Shown: positions 29,101 to 37,684 of the stretch, piece by piece
Numbering within the stretch: the first letter of the stretch is position 1
Layout of the letters: each line of letters begins with the position of its first letter
Origin: Prescottella sp. R16
GTDB taxonomy: Bacteria > Actinomycetota > Actinomycetes > Mycobacteriales > Mycobacteriaceae
Reading direction: 5' to 3'
Length of the DNA stretch: 64,000 nucleotides
NCBI RefSeq assembly: GCF_030656875.1
Contig: NZ_CP130943.1
Span: forward strand, 3,472,001 to 3,536,000
Position numbers and translations under genes: made by a program
The notes under the pieces: model-generated
The model's database searches: none
What the model was told of the DNA's origin: nothing
What the model saw: the letters and a program-made list of their open reading frames with translations, nothing else

Positions 29101-30159
29101 GAGCCGCGGACAGTATCCACTCAGGTCGAGGACGGTCACCGAATCCAGTCCGCCGTCGGTGACGACACCGCTGTCCCCGCCGAGGATGCCGCCGTCGACG
29201 ACGACGACGATCTGCGGCACCCCGGCCGTGGCCGGCGCGCTGCGGGAGAACCGTCCACGCATCGAGAAATGCTGCCCCAGCGCAGTTTCCAGCTCGATGA
29301 TCGACCCGTACACCATGCGCGCGGCGCCCACACCGTCGACGGCGTCCGGGTGCTGCGTGTGCGGCAGCCATTTCACCCAGTCCCACTCGGCCGCGGTGTC
29401 GGGGCCGCACACGACCGCGACCTGGACCTGGTCGGGGCCGTGGAACGTGCACAGCTGGATCAGTACCGAGCGGAGCAGCGCACGGGCCGCGTCGCGGTCG
29501 CCGTCGACGGAGATCGCCGCGAATCCCCGCAACGAGACCGCCGTCGGCAGGTCCGGGACCACCGAGTGGGCCCGGACGAACCTGCGCAGCGACACCGCGG
29601 AGACGGGTTCGAGGTCCTCGACCGGCCCGGTCTCGGGTGGCACCAGCCGGGTTGCGAGCCGCTGACTGCCCAGGCCCACCCGCACGTGGCAGTGGTCCGG
29701 GTCGGTGCCGCGCCGCTCCCACATACGGACGGTGCCGGCGAGCGTCCACACGGTGTCCGGGTCGGGATGGCTCCATTCGAGCGCACGGCGCTGCTGCCGG
29801 CCGGTGTCGATCGCGTCGCGCCGCAGCTGGTCGAGGTAGCGCAGGTAGTCCTTGCGGTCGGCGTTCGCCTCCGCGGCCTTCGCTCCCCCACCCCGCCCCG
29901 ATCCGGCGAGGAGCCCGACCATCGACACCAGCATCATCACCGGGAACATCAGTGCCATCGGGTTGCGCGCCATCCCGGACGTGAACATCAGCGCGACCAT
30001 GCCGATCATCGCCGCGACCATCACGACCGGCAGCAGCTTGGTCACCAGGCTGCCGGGTGTGATCCGCGGGATCTCGGGAGGCGTCTGCAGACTCACCTCG
30101 CCGCCCGGCGTGCGCGGCGCCTCACGGCGTGCGCGGCGCACGAAATGCACCGTCCCCAT
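26158..30159 (-). CDS. eccC4: Type VII secretion ATPase EccC4
   Basis: 1333-aa FtsK/SpoIIIE-type motor of ESX-4, membrane-bound, that recognises and drives export of WXG substrates. Two N-terminal membrane helices (about 38-60 and 66-85) precede three ATPase modules with Walker A GATGSGKSE (about 485), GGPQSGKST (about 833) and GDSACGKTT (about 1133); Walker B-like VDFKGG and VVVDDYD are seen in modules 1 and 3. It is a single polypeptide, unlike the split EccCa/EccCb of ESX-1. ATG 30159 has GGGGGTGG upstream. It is divergent from eccD4, sharing a 186-base promoter gap. Confidence 0.97.
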   Translation of the reverse strand: MGTVHFVRRARREAPRTPGGEVSLQTPPEIPRITPGSLVTKLLPVVMVAAMIGMVALMFTSGMARNPMALMFPVMMLVSMVGLLAGSGRGGGAKAAEANADRKDYLRYLDQLRRDAIDTGRQQRRALEWSHPDPDTVWTLAGTVRMWERRGTDPDHCHVRVGLGSQRLATRLVPPETGPVEDLEPVSAVSLRRFVRAHSVVPDLPTAVSLRGFAAISVDGDRDAARALLRSVLIQLCTFHGPDQVQVAVVCGPDTAAEWDWVKWLPHTQHPDAVDGVGAARMVYGSIIELETALGQHFSMRGRFSRSAPATAGVPQIVVVVDGGILGGDSGVVTDGGLDSVTVLDLSGYCPRLAATRGLQLVTEDGSLGARSGVGVETFATADALTAAQARSAARRLAPYRISSGPDLDPAADDGAPVAAGWTRLLGVGDVDRFDPDVAWAPRSGRDRLRVPIGVGVDGSPVELDLKEAAQNGMGPHGLCIGATGSGKSEFLRTLVLGLVATHSPDALNLVLVDFKGGATFLGLESAPHVAAVITNLAEELAMVDRMKDALAGEMNRRQELLRAAGNFANVTDYEKARAAGADLAPLPALFVVVDEFSELLSQQPEFAELFVAIGRLGRSLHMHLLLASQRLEEGKLRGLDSHLSYRIGLKTFSANESRTVLGVPDAYHLPASPGAGYLKCDSAEIVRFQASYVSGPYERERVRRSVTETVVADDVRIHEFTASPVAVPEPVRLAEPAVPQPVPEPETDTDPRSLLEVLVDRIRGRGPAAHEVWLPPLDVPPTLGEILPPAPEPAAHAGLQAPIGIIDRPYDQRRDLLVVDLAGATGNVAIVGGPQSGKSTLLRTLILATAATHTPQQAQFYCLDFGGGTLAGLAGLPHVGSVANRLDVDLVRRTVAETAALVRRRERRFRELGIESMAQFRSLRASSAAGEDGAGDVADDPFGDVFLVVDGWPSIRQDFEALEAQIGALAGQGLSFGVHVVVTAPRWADIRPALKDQLGTRIELRLGDPTDSDVGRAKAMLVPVGQPGRGITRDGLHLQIALPRLDGHARTTDLGVGVVDAVTRIGGRSTGPSAPRVRMLPDLVPRPDLLAAAPRPDPADGPCLTVPIGLDEAELAPVHLDFGDQPHFLVFGDSACGKTTLLRGICLGIMEANTPKQAKLIVGDYRRTMLGVVEGDHLAGYAASATTLTTMMTDLAAILASRLPGPDTTQQQLRERSWWSGPEIYVVVDDYDLVATSNGNPLTPLLDYLAHAKDVGLHLIIARRSGGASRALYEPVIARLRDLVPAGLVMSGSRDEGNLVGAVRPSEMPVGRGTFVTRSGTSLVQTAWLPPL

Positions 30160-30345
30160 GCTTCCACCCCCAGAAGACTGCGAGTCGCCCCCCACGGGCT
30201 GTCGGACTCGCGACACGAGAAACTACCGCACACCACCGACAACGCACACCGTGCAGGGGTGTCGAGGGGTGCGGGTACAGTGCCGGGAGTTCGATACGCG
30301 CGAGCGCCGGCGGGGGCCCGGTCGCCGGAATCCGGGGGGATCATC

Positions 30346-31815
30346 GTGACCATCGTCGACACCGCACGCACCGATCCGGGCGGGCCCGGGGCGCGGGAGC
30401 GTTCCGACCTCGTCCGGTTGACGGTGCTCGCGCCGCACACCCAGATCGATCTCGCACTGCCCGGGTCGGTGCCCGTCGAACTCCTCGTTCCGGGTATCGC
30501 GGATCTGGTGCGGAAACACAGTGCCGCCAACGACTTCGACGCGGCCGCCGAACGTACGGAACCGTCGCGCTGGGCGCTGTCCCGACTCGGGACACCACCG
30601 CTGTCCCCGGCCCTGAGCCTGCACGAGCACGGTGTCCTCGACGGCGAGGTCCTGGTGTTCGACGGTGTCGAGAACGCTTCGCCGCCACCACTGTTCGACG
30701 ACGTCATGTACAACGTCGCGGTCGCCGATACCGATCACACGCATCCGTGGACACCGCGGACGGCTCGGATCGCGGGCTGCGCATCGGCCGGCGTGGCCGC
30801 GGTCGCGGGGGCGTTCGCGCTGCTGCAGGTCGACGGCGACGTGGCCGCGATCGTCGGTGCTGTCGCCGCGCTGCTCGTCGCGATCCTGTTCGTGGTCGCG
30901 GGCGCCGTCGTGGGACGCGTCTACCGCGATTCGGGGGCAGCGGTCGCGCTCGGTGCCGCGGCGCTGCCGGTCGCCTTCGCGGCCGGGGTACTCGGGGTTC
31001 CCGGCGACCGCGGCGCACCACACCTGCTGCTGGGGTGCGTCGCAGCGGGCACCGCGGCGGTGCTGGCGTTGCGGGCGTCCGGTGTCGGGCACACGGTGTT
31101 CACCGCGGCGGCCACGGCGTCGCTGTTCGGTGCGGGGGCCGCGCTCGCGGGGGTGCTCACCGCACAGCCGCCACGGGCCATCGGTGCGCTCCTGGCGTGC
31201 GCGGCGCTGCTCGGGCTCGCGTCCGCGCCGCGGCTGTCGATGCTGATCGCGAAGCTGCCGTTGCCGCCGGTCCCGGCGCCGGGGGCGGCGATCGACCCGG
31301 ACGAGGACACCGCGGACGGCCCCGACGGTTCGCTGCCGTCGTTCGAGTCCGTCGAGGCCCGCGCGGAGCAGGCACGGCGCGTGCTCACCGGACTGGTGTG
31401 CGCGACGACGCTGCTCACCGGCGCCGGTGTGCTCGCCGCGGCGGTGCCGGTCGGTGGCGTGATCTCGTGGCCTGCGGTCGCGCTCGCAGCCGCGGCCGCC
31501 GCGGTACTGATGTTCCGGGGACGCACCTACACGGCGGCGCGGCAGGCGGTGCCGTTGATCGCCGGCGGTGCGACGGTCCTCGTCGTCCTGGGTGTCGGGA
31601 CCGCAATCGCCGTACCGGCCGCGGCGCTCGGTGTGTTCGCGGCCGCGATGCTCGCCGTCGTCGCGGGGCTCGTGCTCGGGATCGTCACCCCGAACCGGGC
31701 GTTCTCGCCCGTGCAGCGGCGTGCCGCCGAGCTGGTGGACTACGCCGCGATCGCCGCGATCGTCCCGCTGGCGTGCTGGGTGTCGGGACTGTTCGCGGCC
31801 GTCCGCGGCCTGTGA
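30346..31815 (+). CDS. eccD4: Type VII secretion integral membrane protein EccD4
   Basis: 489 aa. An N-terminal ubiquitin-like domain (about residues 20-105, ending GEVLVFDGV) is followed by about eleven hydrophobic helices from residue 135 to the end, the canonical EccD layout that forms the central pore vestibule with EccC. Start GTG 30346 has GGGGGA upstream. The TACAGT at 30275-30280 could be a -10. It is immediately followed by mycP4 (8-base gap), so the two are co-transcribed. Confidence 0.94.
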   Translation: MTIVDTARTDPGGPGARERSDLVRLTVLAPHTQIDLALPGSVPVELLVPGIADLVRKHSAANDFDAAAERTEPSRWALSRLGTPPLSPALSLHEHGVLDGEVLVFDGVENASPPPLFDDVMYNVAVADTDHTHPWTPRTARIAGCASAGVAAVAGAFALLQVDGDVAAIVGAVAALLVAILFVVAGAVVGRVYRDSGAAVALGAAALPVAFAAGVLGVPGDRGAPHLLLGCVAAGTAAVLALRASGVGHTVFTAAATASLFGAGAALAGVLTAQPPRAIGALLACAALLGLASAPRLSMLIAKLPLPPVPAPGAAIDPDEDTADGPDGSLPSFESVEARAEQARRVLTGLVCATTLLTGAGVLAAAVPVGGVISWPAVALAAAAAAVLMFRGRTYTAARQAVPLIAGGATVLVVLGVGTAIAVPAAALGVFAAAMLAVVAGLVLGIVTPNRAFSPVQRRAAELVDYAAIAAIVPLACWVSGLFAAVRGL

Positions 31816-31823
31816 GGTTCGTC

Positions 31824-33218
31824 GTGACCGTACGTCGCGTCCGGCCCGCCCTGGTCGCCGTCGCCGCCGCACTCGTCGCCGCCACCACACCCCTCGGGGT
31901 GGCCGGTGCGGTGACACCGCCCCCGATCGATCCGTCGCAGCTCCCGCCGCCGTCGCCGCCGGGCCCACTCGCCCCGACCGAGCAGCGGGCGGCCTGCACC
32001 GTCACGGTGCCGATGGCCGACGACCCGGCCGTGCCGCTCCCGCAGCAGGCCCTCGACTTCGCATCGGTGTGGCCGCTGTCGCGGGGGCAGGGGCAGGTCG
32101 TGGCGGTCATCGACACCGGAGTCGCGGCACATCCCCGGCTTCCGGGGCTCACCCCGGGCGGCGACTACGTCGGGACCGGGGACGGTGTCGGCGACTGCGA
32201 CGCGCACGGCACGATCGTGGCCGGGCTGATCGCGGCGGCACCGGTCGCGTCGTCGGGGTTCGCCGGGGGCGCGCCGGACGCACGGATCGTCACGATCCGG
32301 CAGTCGAGTGCCGCATTCTCCGAGACCGGGCGCCGCGACGACGCGACCGACACCGCCAATTCGAGCGGGTACGGCAACACGCAGACGATGGCGATGGCGA
32401 TCCGTCGTGCCGCTGATCTGGGTGCCACCGTCGTCAACATCTCCGAGGTGGCGTGCCGTCCGGCCGCGGACGGTGTCGGCGACCGATCTCTCGGCGCCGC
32501 AGTGCAGTACGCGGCCACCGTGAAGGACGTGGTGATCGTGGCGGCCGCCGGCAACTACCGGTCGGGGGGTTGCGCGGCCCAGAATCCGCCGGCCGATCCG
32601 CTGCACCCGGACGCCGATCCGTGGGATGCGGTGGCAACGATCGCGACACCGGCCTGGTACGACGACTATGTGCTCACCGTCGGATCGGTGGATCCCGACG
32701 GTTCCCCGTCGGAGTTCGGTCTCGGTGGCCCGTGGGTGGATGTCGCGGCCCCCGGCACCGGCATCGTCTCCCTCGCCCCGGACGGGCACGGACAGACCCG
32801 GCAGTGGCTCACCGGGCAGGGCGAGGAACGCTCGTTCGACGGCACCAGTTTCGCGGCACCACTGGTCGCGGCGACGGCGGCCCTGGTCCGGGCCCGGTAT
32901 CCGCAGTTGACGGCGCAGCAGGTGACGGCACGGATCGAGGCGACCGCGCACGCACCCGCCGAAGGATGGAATCCGTATGTCGGACACGGCGTCGTCGACC
33001 CGGTGGCCGCGGTGAGCGCCGATCTGCTCGCCGACCTCGTCACCGTTCCGGCCACCGTCCCGGCCCGCTCGGCGGCGATCCCGGCGCCGCCACCGCCGGC
33101 ACAGCCGGATTCCCGGCCGCGGATCGTGGCGCTGGCCGCGACCGGGGTGGTCGCGGTGGTCGCGGTACTCGGTGTGCTCGCCTCGTTCCCGCTCCGACGT
33201 CTCCGCCGCGACCGGTAG
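31824..33218 (+). CDS. mycP4: Mycosin MycP4, subtilisin-like protease of ESX-4
   Basis: 464-aa membrane-anchored serine protease essential for ESX complex stability. It has an N-terminal export signal (about 6-29), catalytic D97 (VIDTG), H128 (DAHGT), S342 (GTSFAAP), a Pro-rich segment and a C-terminal membrane helix (about 435-457) with a basic tail, so the protease faces outside. I chose GTG 31824, which has GAGG at good spacing, over GTG 31812 that overlaps the eccD4 stop. It converges with eccB4 with only 3 bases between stops. Confidence 0.95.
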   Translation: MTVRRVRPALVAVAAALVAATTPLGVAGAVTPPPIDPSQLPPPSPPGPLAPTEQRAACTVTVPMADDPAVPLPQQALDFASVWPLSRGQGQVVAVIDTGVAAHPRLPGLTPGGDYVGTGDGVGDCDAHGTIVAGLIAAAPVASSGFAGGAPDARIVTIRQSSAAFSETGRRDDATDTANSSGYGNTQTMAMAIRRAADLGATVVNISEVACRPAADGVGDRSLGAAVQYAATVKDVVIVAAAGNYRSGGCAAQNPPADPLHPDADPWDAVATIATPAWYDDYVLTVGSVDPDGSPSEFGLGGPWVDVAAPGTGIVSLAPDGHGQTRQWLTGQGEERSFDGTSFAAPLVAATAALVRARYPQLTAQQVTARIEATAHAPAEGWNPYVGHGVVDPVAAVSADLLADLVTVPATVPARSAAIPAPPPPAQPDSRPRIVALAATGVVAVVAVLGVLASFPLRRLRRDR

Positions 33219-33221
33219 CGG

Positions 33222-34694
33222 TCAGTTCCCGGACGCGACGGGGGCCGACTCGGGGTCGGGTGCGATGCCGTCGTGCGCGACGAGGGCCTGCCCGCGGCCG
33301 AGTGCCGGTCCGGGGGCGAGCAGTTCGACGATCCGCCACGGGGCCGGCGCCCCCGGCACGTCGAAACCGAGGGCTGTCGCAGCGTCGGCATCGGCGATGC
33401 CGTAGCGGACACCGGTGTCGGCGACGAAGAACAGTCCGCCCTTGCGTGCGCTGCCGGATTCGAGTCCGGTGGTCTGCACGAAGCCGCCGTTGCCGGGACG
33501 TACATAGGCCGCGTCGGCGGCGTCCCCGGGCCCGTCGGCCTGTGCGAGCCTGACCGGCCGGGCCTCGTCGGGGATCGGCAGGGCCCGGCCCGCCGACACG
33601 GTCAGGTCGGCGTCGACGCTGCCGGACCCGTCCCCTTCGGCGGGTGGTCGCGGCGTCCACGTCAGGCAGCCGACGGGCCGGTCCGCGCCGACGAGGCGTG
33701 GTGGCGTGCGGGGGAAGGACGCGGTGTCGAGTTCGTGGACGGTGGGTGCGCCGGCGAGGGCGTCGGGTGCCACGGTGGGCACTTCGGAACGGCCCTGGGA
33801 GTCGGTGAAGTGGATCAGCAGGGCCGCCGCCTCCCCCACTTCCTGGACGCCGCCGCGGAGCACCACGTAGTAGTGGGGTTCGTCGCCACGCTTCACCGAG
33901 ACGACCGAACCGATTGTGCGACCGGCGGTTTCGTAGGTGGGTCGACCGCCGGATCCCGCGATGACGGGGGCGGTGATCGCGGGCACCTCGGGGATCGCAT
34001 TGAGCAGTCCGCGGCTGACGGGCCGGGGCCGCGCCCCTTCGAGTCCGAGCGCGCGAGTGACGCCGCGGTCGGTGAGGTCGACGGCGGCACGGCGGCCGTC
34101 GTACACGAGGTACGTCCGGTCGTCGTGTTCGACGAGCAGTGCCTCGCCGCCGGCGGCAGGGGCGACACGGTCGTTCCATGCGGGCTCGCCGACGACGATC
34201 GTCGTTGCGGCCGTGGCTGTCCCGTCACCGGCGACGGTGTCGCACACGGTCCACGGTGTCCCGTCCGCGCCGGGGCCGGTGGGCAGTGCCGACGGCGCAC
34301 CGGGGATCCCGACCAGCGCACCGCGGGGACGGGCGTCGATCTCCGCTTCGGCGACGACGGCGGGGGTGGCCGCCTCCCCCACGATCAGCCGCGCCGAAGC
34401 CAGGTTGAGGACGGGGTGCAGGGCGTCGTCCATCGCGACGAACATTGCCCCCGAATCCTTTCCGACGACGATCGACGCGTCACCGATCTTGTCCTGCGGA
34501 CGGATCAGGGCGAGAGCCGCGCATCCGGCGAGCCCGAGGCACGCGATCACCACGCCCACGGCGAGTGCCCGCGACTGCGAGCGCATCGGGTCGTGCAGCA
34601 TGCGCACGTCGCGTCGCACCAGCGCATGTTCCATGCGCCGCACGAGAAATCGGTATCCGCTGATCTGCCATCGCGTCGTCGGCTGCGCAGCCAT
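33222..34694 (-). CDS. eccB4: Type VII secretion protein EccB4
   Basis: 490-aa component with one membrane helix (about residues 43-65) and a large outside domain, typical of EccB. The start AAQPTTRWQISGYRFLVRRMEHALVRRD region is the well-conserved EccB signature (given as separate ends). The first helix ends with a Cys (GCAALAL), and Cys in the core suggests a disulfide. GGAGGAAAC precedes ATG 34694. It is divergent from eccE4 over 139 bases. Confidence 0.95.
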   Translation of the reverse strand: MAAQPTTRWQISGYRFLVRRMEHALVRRDVRMLHDPMRSQSRALAVGVVIACLGLAGCAALALIRPQDKIGDASIVVGKDSGAMFVAMDDALHPVLNLASARLIVGEAATPAVVAEAEIDARPRGALVGIPGAPSALPTGPGADGTPWTVCDTVAGDGTATAATTIVVGEPAWNDRVAPAAGGEALLVEHDDRTYLVYDGRRAAVDLTDRGVTRALGLEGARPRPVSRGLLNAIPEVPAITAPVIAGSGGRPTYETAGRTIGSVVSVKRGDEPHYYVVLRGGVQEVGEAAALLIHFTDSQGRSEVPTVAPDALAGAPTVHELDTASFPRTPPRLVGADRPVGCLTWTPRPPAEGDGSGSVDADLTVSAGRALPIPDEARPVRLAQADGPGDAADAAYVRPGNGGFVQTTGLESGSARKGGLFFVADTGVRYGIADADAATALGFDVPGAPAPWRIVELLAPGPALGRGQALVAHDGIAPDPESAPVASGN

Positions 34695-34718
34695 GTTTCC
34701 TCCCCCTGACACCCCCGG

Positions 34719-34754
34719 CGCGCGCTCCGCCCCCATGCTGTGACGCGCGCTCCG
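34719..34754. repeat. Direct repeat in eccB4-eccE4 promoter gap
   Basis: Two copies of CGCGCGCTCCG, 34719-34729 and 34744-34754, offset by 25 bases, in the divergent gap. A TACAGT at about 34769 could be the eccE4 -10. The repeats could be regulator sites, though the gap is GC-rich and chance repeats are possible. Confidence 0.45.
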
Positions 34755-34833
34755 ATCCCACACAGTACAGTTCGCGGATACGCACCCTTCGGCGGACGAG
34801 ACGTCCGTCTGGTTCAGGTACTGGGGAGGAACC

Positions 34834-36459
34834 GTGGACCACTTTCGCGTCGGACGTCGTCCGTACACGTTCCCGGCCACCGTGGTGGTGGCACAGCTGC
34901 TCGCGATCGCGGTCGGCCTGCTCGGCGTGTGGGCCGGGTTGCCGTGGTGGGGTGCGCTCGTCGTCGCTCTGACCGTCGGCGGCGCCCTGTTCATCCGGAT
35001 CGACGGCAGGCTGCCGCTGACCTGGGCGGCGGCAGGGTGGCGTTACCTGCGGGGACATCGGGTCCCCCTGGGGTCCGGCCGCGATGTCGCACTGCCCGGG
35101 GAGACGGTGGGGCTGTACCGGGCGGGCGGCCAGGTGCTGGCGGTGCTCGAGGTTTCGCCGACGGGGCCGGGGCCGTCGCGTCTCACCCGGGACGGCTGCG
35201 ACACGTCGCCGTATCTGCCGCTGTCCGCGCTCACGGGATGCCTCGAGCAGATCGACGTGGCTCTCGCCGGGATCGACGTCGTCTCGCACGGCACCCGGAC
35301 CGCCGACGGGTCACCGGCCGCCGATGTGTACGACTCGCTGATCGGACCGCTGCCGGCGTCTGCGCAGCGGTCGGTGTGGGTCACGCTGCGGTTCGACGTG
35401 GCCGCCAGTGCCGCGTCCGCCGCCCGGCGTGGGGGCGGCGTCGACGGGCTGGCCCGGACGGCAGCGGTCGCGGCGCGACGAGTGGCGCGGACCCTCGCGG
35501 ACGCGGAGTGCCCGGCGCGGATCCTGGCGGTGTCCGAGATCGAGTCGGTGTGCGCCCGGATCTGCCGAGGTGTCCACCCGGACACGATGGCTCAGCGGTG
35601 GGATCACGTGCCGGTGCCCGGCGGCCGCAACGTGGGTGCGGCACTCGATCCGCGCGGGTTGTCGGCCTCGCTCCTGGCCCGTCTGTTCGCGGTGCCTGGT
35701 CTCGGGACGACGGTGGCGGTGCGCATCCGGCCGGGACGGTCCGGATCGGTGCGGGTGGGGGCATCGGTGCGGTGGACGGTGCCGGGCGACGCACCCGCCC
35801 CCGACCTGCCGGGGCTGATCTCGGTGCACGGCCGGCAGCGGGACGCGTTGTCGGCACAGCTGCCGGTGTCGGCACCGGAACTCGACGACCTCATCCCGCT
35901 GCGCGAGATCGCGCCGGCCCGACTCGACGACCTGCTCCTGCCGGCGGCGGGGTGCGGTCAGCTGGCCGGCGCGGACGCCGGCGGGCAGGCGGTGACGGCC
36001 CGCCTGACCGGCCCGGCCGTCGCCGACGTGTACGTCGCCGGCGAGCTGCACGTCGCGCAGCAGGTGGCGTTCCGGGCCGTCGCGACGGGGGCGCGGGTCC
36101 TGGTGCGCACCGATCGGCCGCATACGTGGGCGGCCCTGTCCGGATCGGTCGCCCGCCCGGACCGGCTGCTCGTCCACGACGGAACGCCTGGAGAGACAAC
36201 AGGTTTCGATACAGTGATCGTCGACGGTGTGCCCGCTCCCCCGGCCCGGCCGGGAGTGACGCTCGTGCACGTCCACCCGGACCCCCGGATGTGGCCTCCG
36301 GGCCGCCCGGACGTGTCGCTCGTGCAGCCGGGAGCGTGCGGCGACCGGCTGACACTGACGGTCGGTGCGGTGCGGTGCGATCTGACGATGGTGACGATTC
36401 CTGCGGAGGCCGCGTTCGTGGGCCGCCCCACGTCACCGGTACCCGTGCCCGCCCACTGA
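34834..36459 (+). CDS. eccE4: Type VII secretion protein EccE4
   Basis: 541 aa with two N-terminal membrane helices (about 13-31 and 36-53) followed by an extended peripheral domain, matching EccE. Conserved features are the N-terminal FRVGRRPYTFPATVVVAQ and the duplicated outside domain with GLYRAGGQVLAVLEV. Most mycobacterial ESX-4 loci lack eccE, whereas Nocardiaceae and M. abscessus keep it, so this should be a full-size ESX-4 machine. GTG start 34834 is preceded by GGGGAGGAACC. It ends 4 bases before the convergent FMN reductase gene. Confidence 0.9.
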   Translation: MDHFRVGRRPYTFPATVVVAQLLAIAVGLLGVWAGLPWWGALVVALTVGGALFIRIDGRLPLTWAAAGWRYLRGHRVPLGSGRDVALPGETVGLYRAGGQVLAVLEVSPTGPGPSRLTRDGCDTSPYLPLSALTGCLEQIDVALAGIDVVSHGTRTADGSPAADVYDSLIGPLPASAQRSVWVTLRFDVAASAASAARRGGGVDGLARTAAVAARRVARTLADAECPARILAVSEIESVCARICRGVHPDTMAQRWDHVPVPGGRNVGAALDPRGLSASLLARLFAVPGLGTTVAVRIRPGRSGSVRVGASVRWTVPGDAPAPDLPGLISVHGRQRDALSAQLPVSAPELDDLIPLREIAPARLDDLLLPAAGCGQLAGADAGGQAVTARLTGPAVADVYVAGELHVAQQVAFRAVATGARVLVRTDRPHTWAALSGSVARPDRLLVHDGTPGETTGFDTVIVDGVPAPPARPGVTLVHVHPDPRMWPPGRPDVSLVQPGACGDRLTLTVGAVRCDLTMVTIPAEAAFVGRPTSPVPVPAH

Positions 36460-36463
36460 CGTC

Positions 36464-37045
36464 TCACCCCGGGTACGGCGTCTGTTCCCGCCGGTCGCGG
36501 AGGGTGTCGGCCCACCACGCCAGCTGGCCGAGCATCCGGTCGGCGGCGTCGTTCGCGGCCCCGTCGGCGGGGTCGAAGTGCTTGCGGGCCTGATGGAAAC
36601 CGACGGCGTCACGCACCGACACCATGTGCAGTTCGGCCACCACCTGCCGCAACTGTTCGACGGCGCGCAGGCCGCCGGACACGCCGCCGTACGCGACGAA
36701 GCCGATCGGTTTGGCCCGCCACTGATGTTTGACGGTGTCGAGTGCAGTCTTCAGTGCCGCCGGGTAACCGTGGTTGTACTCGCTGGTGACCACCACGAAG
36801 GCGTCCGCCGCCCCGATCCGCCGCGTGAACTCCTCGACCGCCGGGGTTCGTGAAAGATCCTGTGGCAGATCGGCGTCCGCGAGGTCGAGGACCGACACCT
36901 CGAACGCGTCGTACTCCCGGAGCCGGCCCAGGAGCCAGTCGACGACCACGGGCGCGAACCGGCCCGCCCGCACGCTCCCGACGATCACCTCGAGTCGCAG
37001 GGGCACAGTTCTCGACACGCCCCCGATCCTAGAGCGCGCGGTCAC
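36464..37045 (-). CDS. NADPH-dependent FMN reductase (flavodoxin-like)
   Basis: 193-aa flavodoxin-fold oxidoreductase with the FMN phosphate loop VGSVRAGRFA and the SEYNHGYPAALKTALD motif, as in azoreductase/ChrR-type NADPH:quinone or nitro reductases. The substrate is not predictable; detoxification of quinones or organic electrophiles is likely. The start is uncertain: GTG 37045 overlaps the tetR stop (GTGA), while conserved sequence begins near GTG 37006. It is cotranscribed with the TetR gene and may be regulated by it. Confidence 0.86.
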   Translation of the reverse strand: MTARSRIGGVSRTVPLRLEVIVGSVRAGRFAPVVVDWLLGRLREYDAFEVSVLDLADADLPQDLSRTPAVEEFTRRIGAADAFVVVTSEYNHGYPAALKTALDTVKHQWRAKPIGFVAYGGVSGGLRAVEQLRQVVAELHMVSVRDAVGFHQARKHFDPADGAANDAADRMLGQLAWWADTLRDRREQTPYPG

Positions 37046-37611
37046 AGTCCGTCGGTCAGCAGTGCCGCGAGTTCCTGATACGCCTCCGCGTCGCCGAGCC
37101 CGGTGGACGCGGCGACCTGTCGCTGCTGGATCCGCACCATGACGGCGGCGGCGACGTCCCCGACGAACGCGGCGTGCGCGTCGCGCAGCTCGCCGGCGGC
37201 GACGCCCTCGGTGATGAGTTCCCGGACCCGCCGGGCCGCGAACCGGGTGTTGCGTTCGTAGACCTCGCGGACCGCGGAGTCGGCCGCCAGATCCTCCATG
37301 AACTGCGCCGACGCGGGACGCAACTGCTCACCGACGGCCTCGAGGTAGGTGCGGATGCGCATCCGTGCACCCTCGGCGCCGGCCAGCCGCGCCTCGACCC
37401 GGTCGGTGGCTCCGCGGAAGAAGTGCACGGTGGCGGCTCGCACCAACTGTTCCTTGCTGTCGGCGAGCCGGTACAGCGTGGATTTCGAGCAGCGCAGGCG
37501 GGCGGCGAGCTCGTCGAGCGTGAGGTGCGCGAACCCCTCGTCGAGGATGAGCGCCACCAGGGCGTCGAACAGTGCGGTGCGCCGGGCCGTCGTCTTCACC
37601 GGGGTTGCCAT
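37042..37611 (-). CDS. TetR/AcrR family transcriptional regulator
   Basis: 189-aa repressor. The N-terminal helix-turn-helix includes LTLDELAARLRCSKSTLYRL, close to the TetR consensus with Ser-Thr-Leu-Tyr in the recognition helix; the C-terminal part is the ligand-binding domain. It is divergent from an acyl-CoA dehydrogenase gene, so its ligand may be an acyl-CoA. I used ATG 37611; a TTG at 37617 is less likely. Paired AGTACT sites lie in the shared gap. Confidence 0.9.
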   Translation of the reverse strand: MATPVKTTARRTALFDALVALILDEGFAHLTLDELAARLRCSKSTLYRLADSKEQLVRAATVHFFRGATDRVEARLAGAEGARMRIRTYLEAVGEQLRPASAQFMEDLAADSAVREVYERNTRFAARRVRELITEGVAAGELRDAHAAFVGDVAAAVMVRIQQRQVAASTGLGDAEAYQELAALLTDGL

Positions 37612-37619
37612 ACGCAAAA

Positions 37620-37647
37620 CAGTACTGGAGTATCGTCCTCAGTACTA
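37620..37647. promoter_or_regulatory. Candidate TetR operator between tetR and acyl-CoA dehydrogenase
   Basis: Two AGTACT hexamers (37621-37626 and 37641-37646), each flanked so that CAGTACTG...TCAGTACTA reads as an imperfect inverted repeat, are spaced 20 bases apart, i.e. about two helical turns. The position in the 73-base divergent gap fits autoregulation by the TetR protein. Confidence 0.55.
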
Positions 37648-37684
37648 TTTTCACCATTTCTCTCCGATACACGAGGAGCGCACC

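Noticed and set aside
28153..30345. Plus-strand reading frame antisense to eccC4 extending eccD4 upstream
   Set aside because: The frame upstream of 30346 overlaps eccC4 coding; EccD homology starts at GTG 30346 with a good ribosome-binding site.
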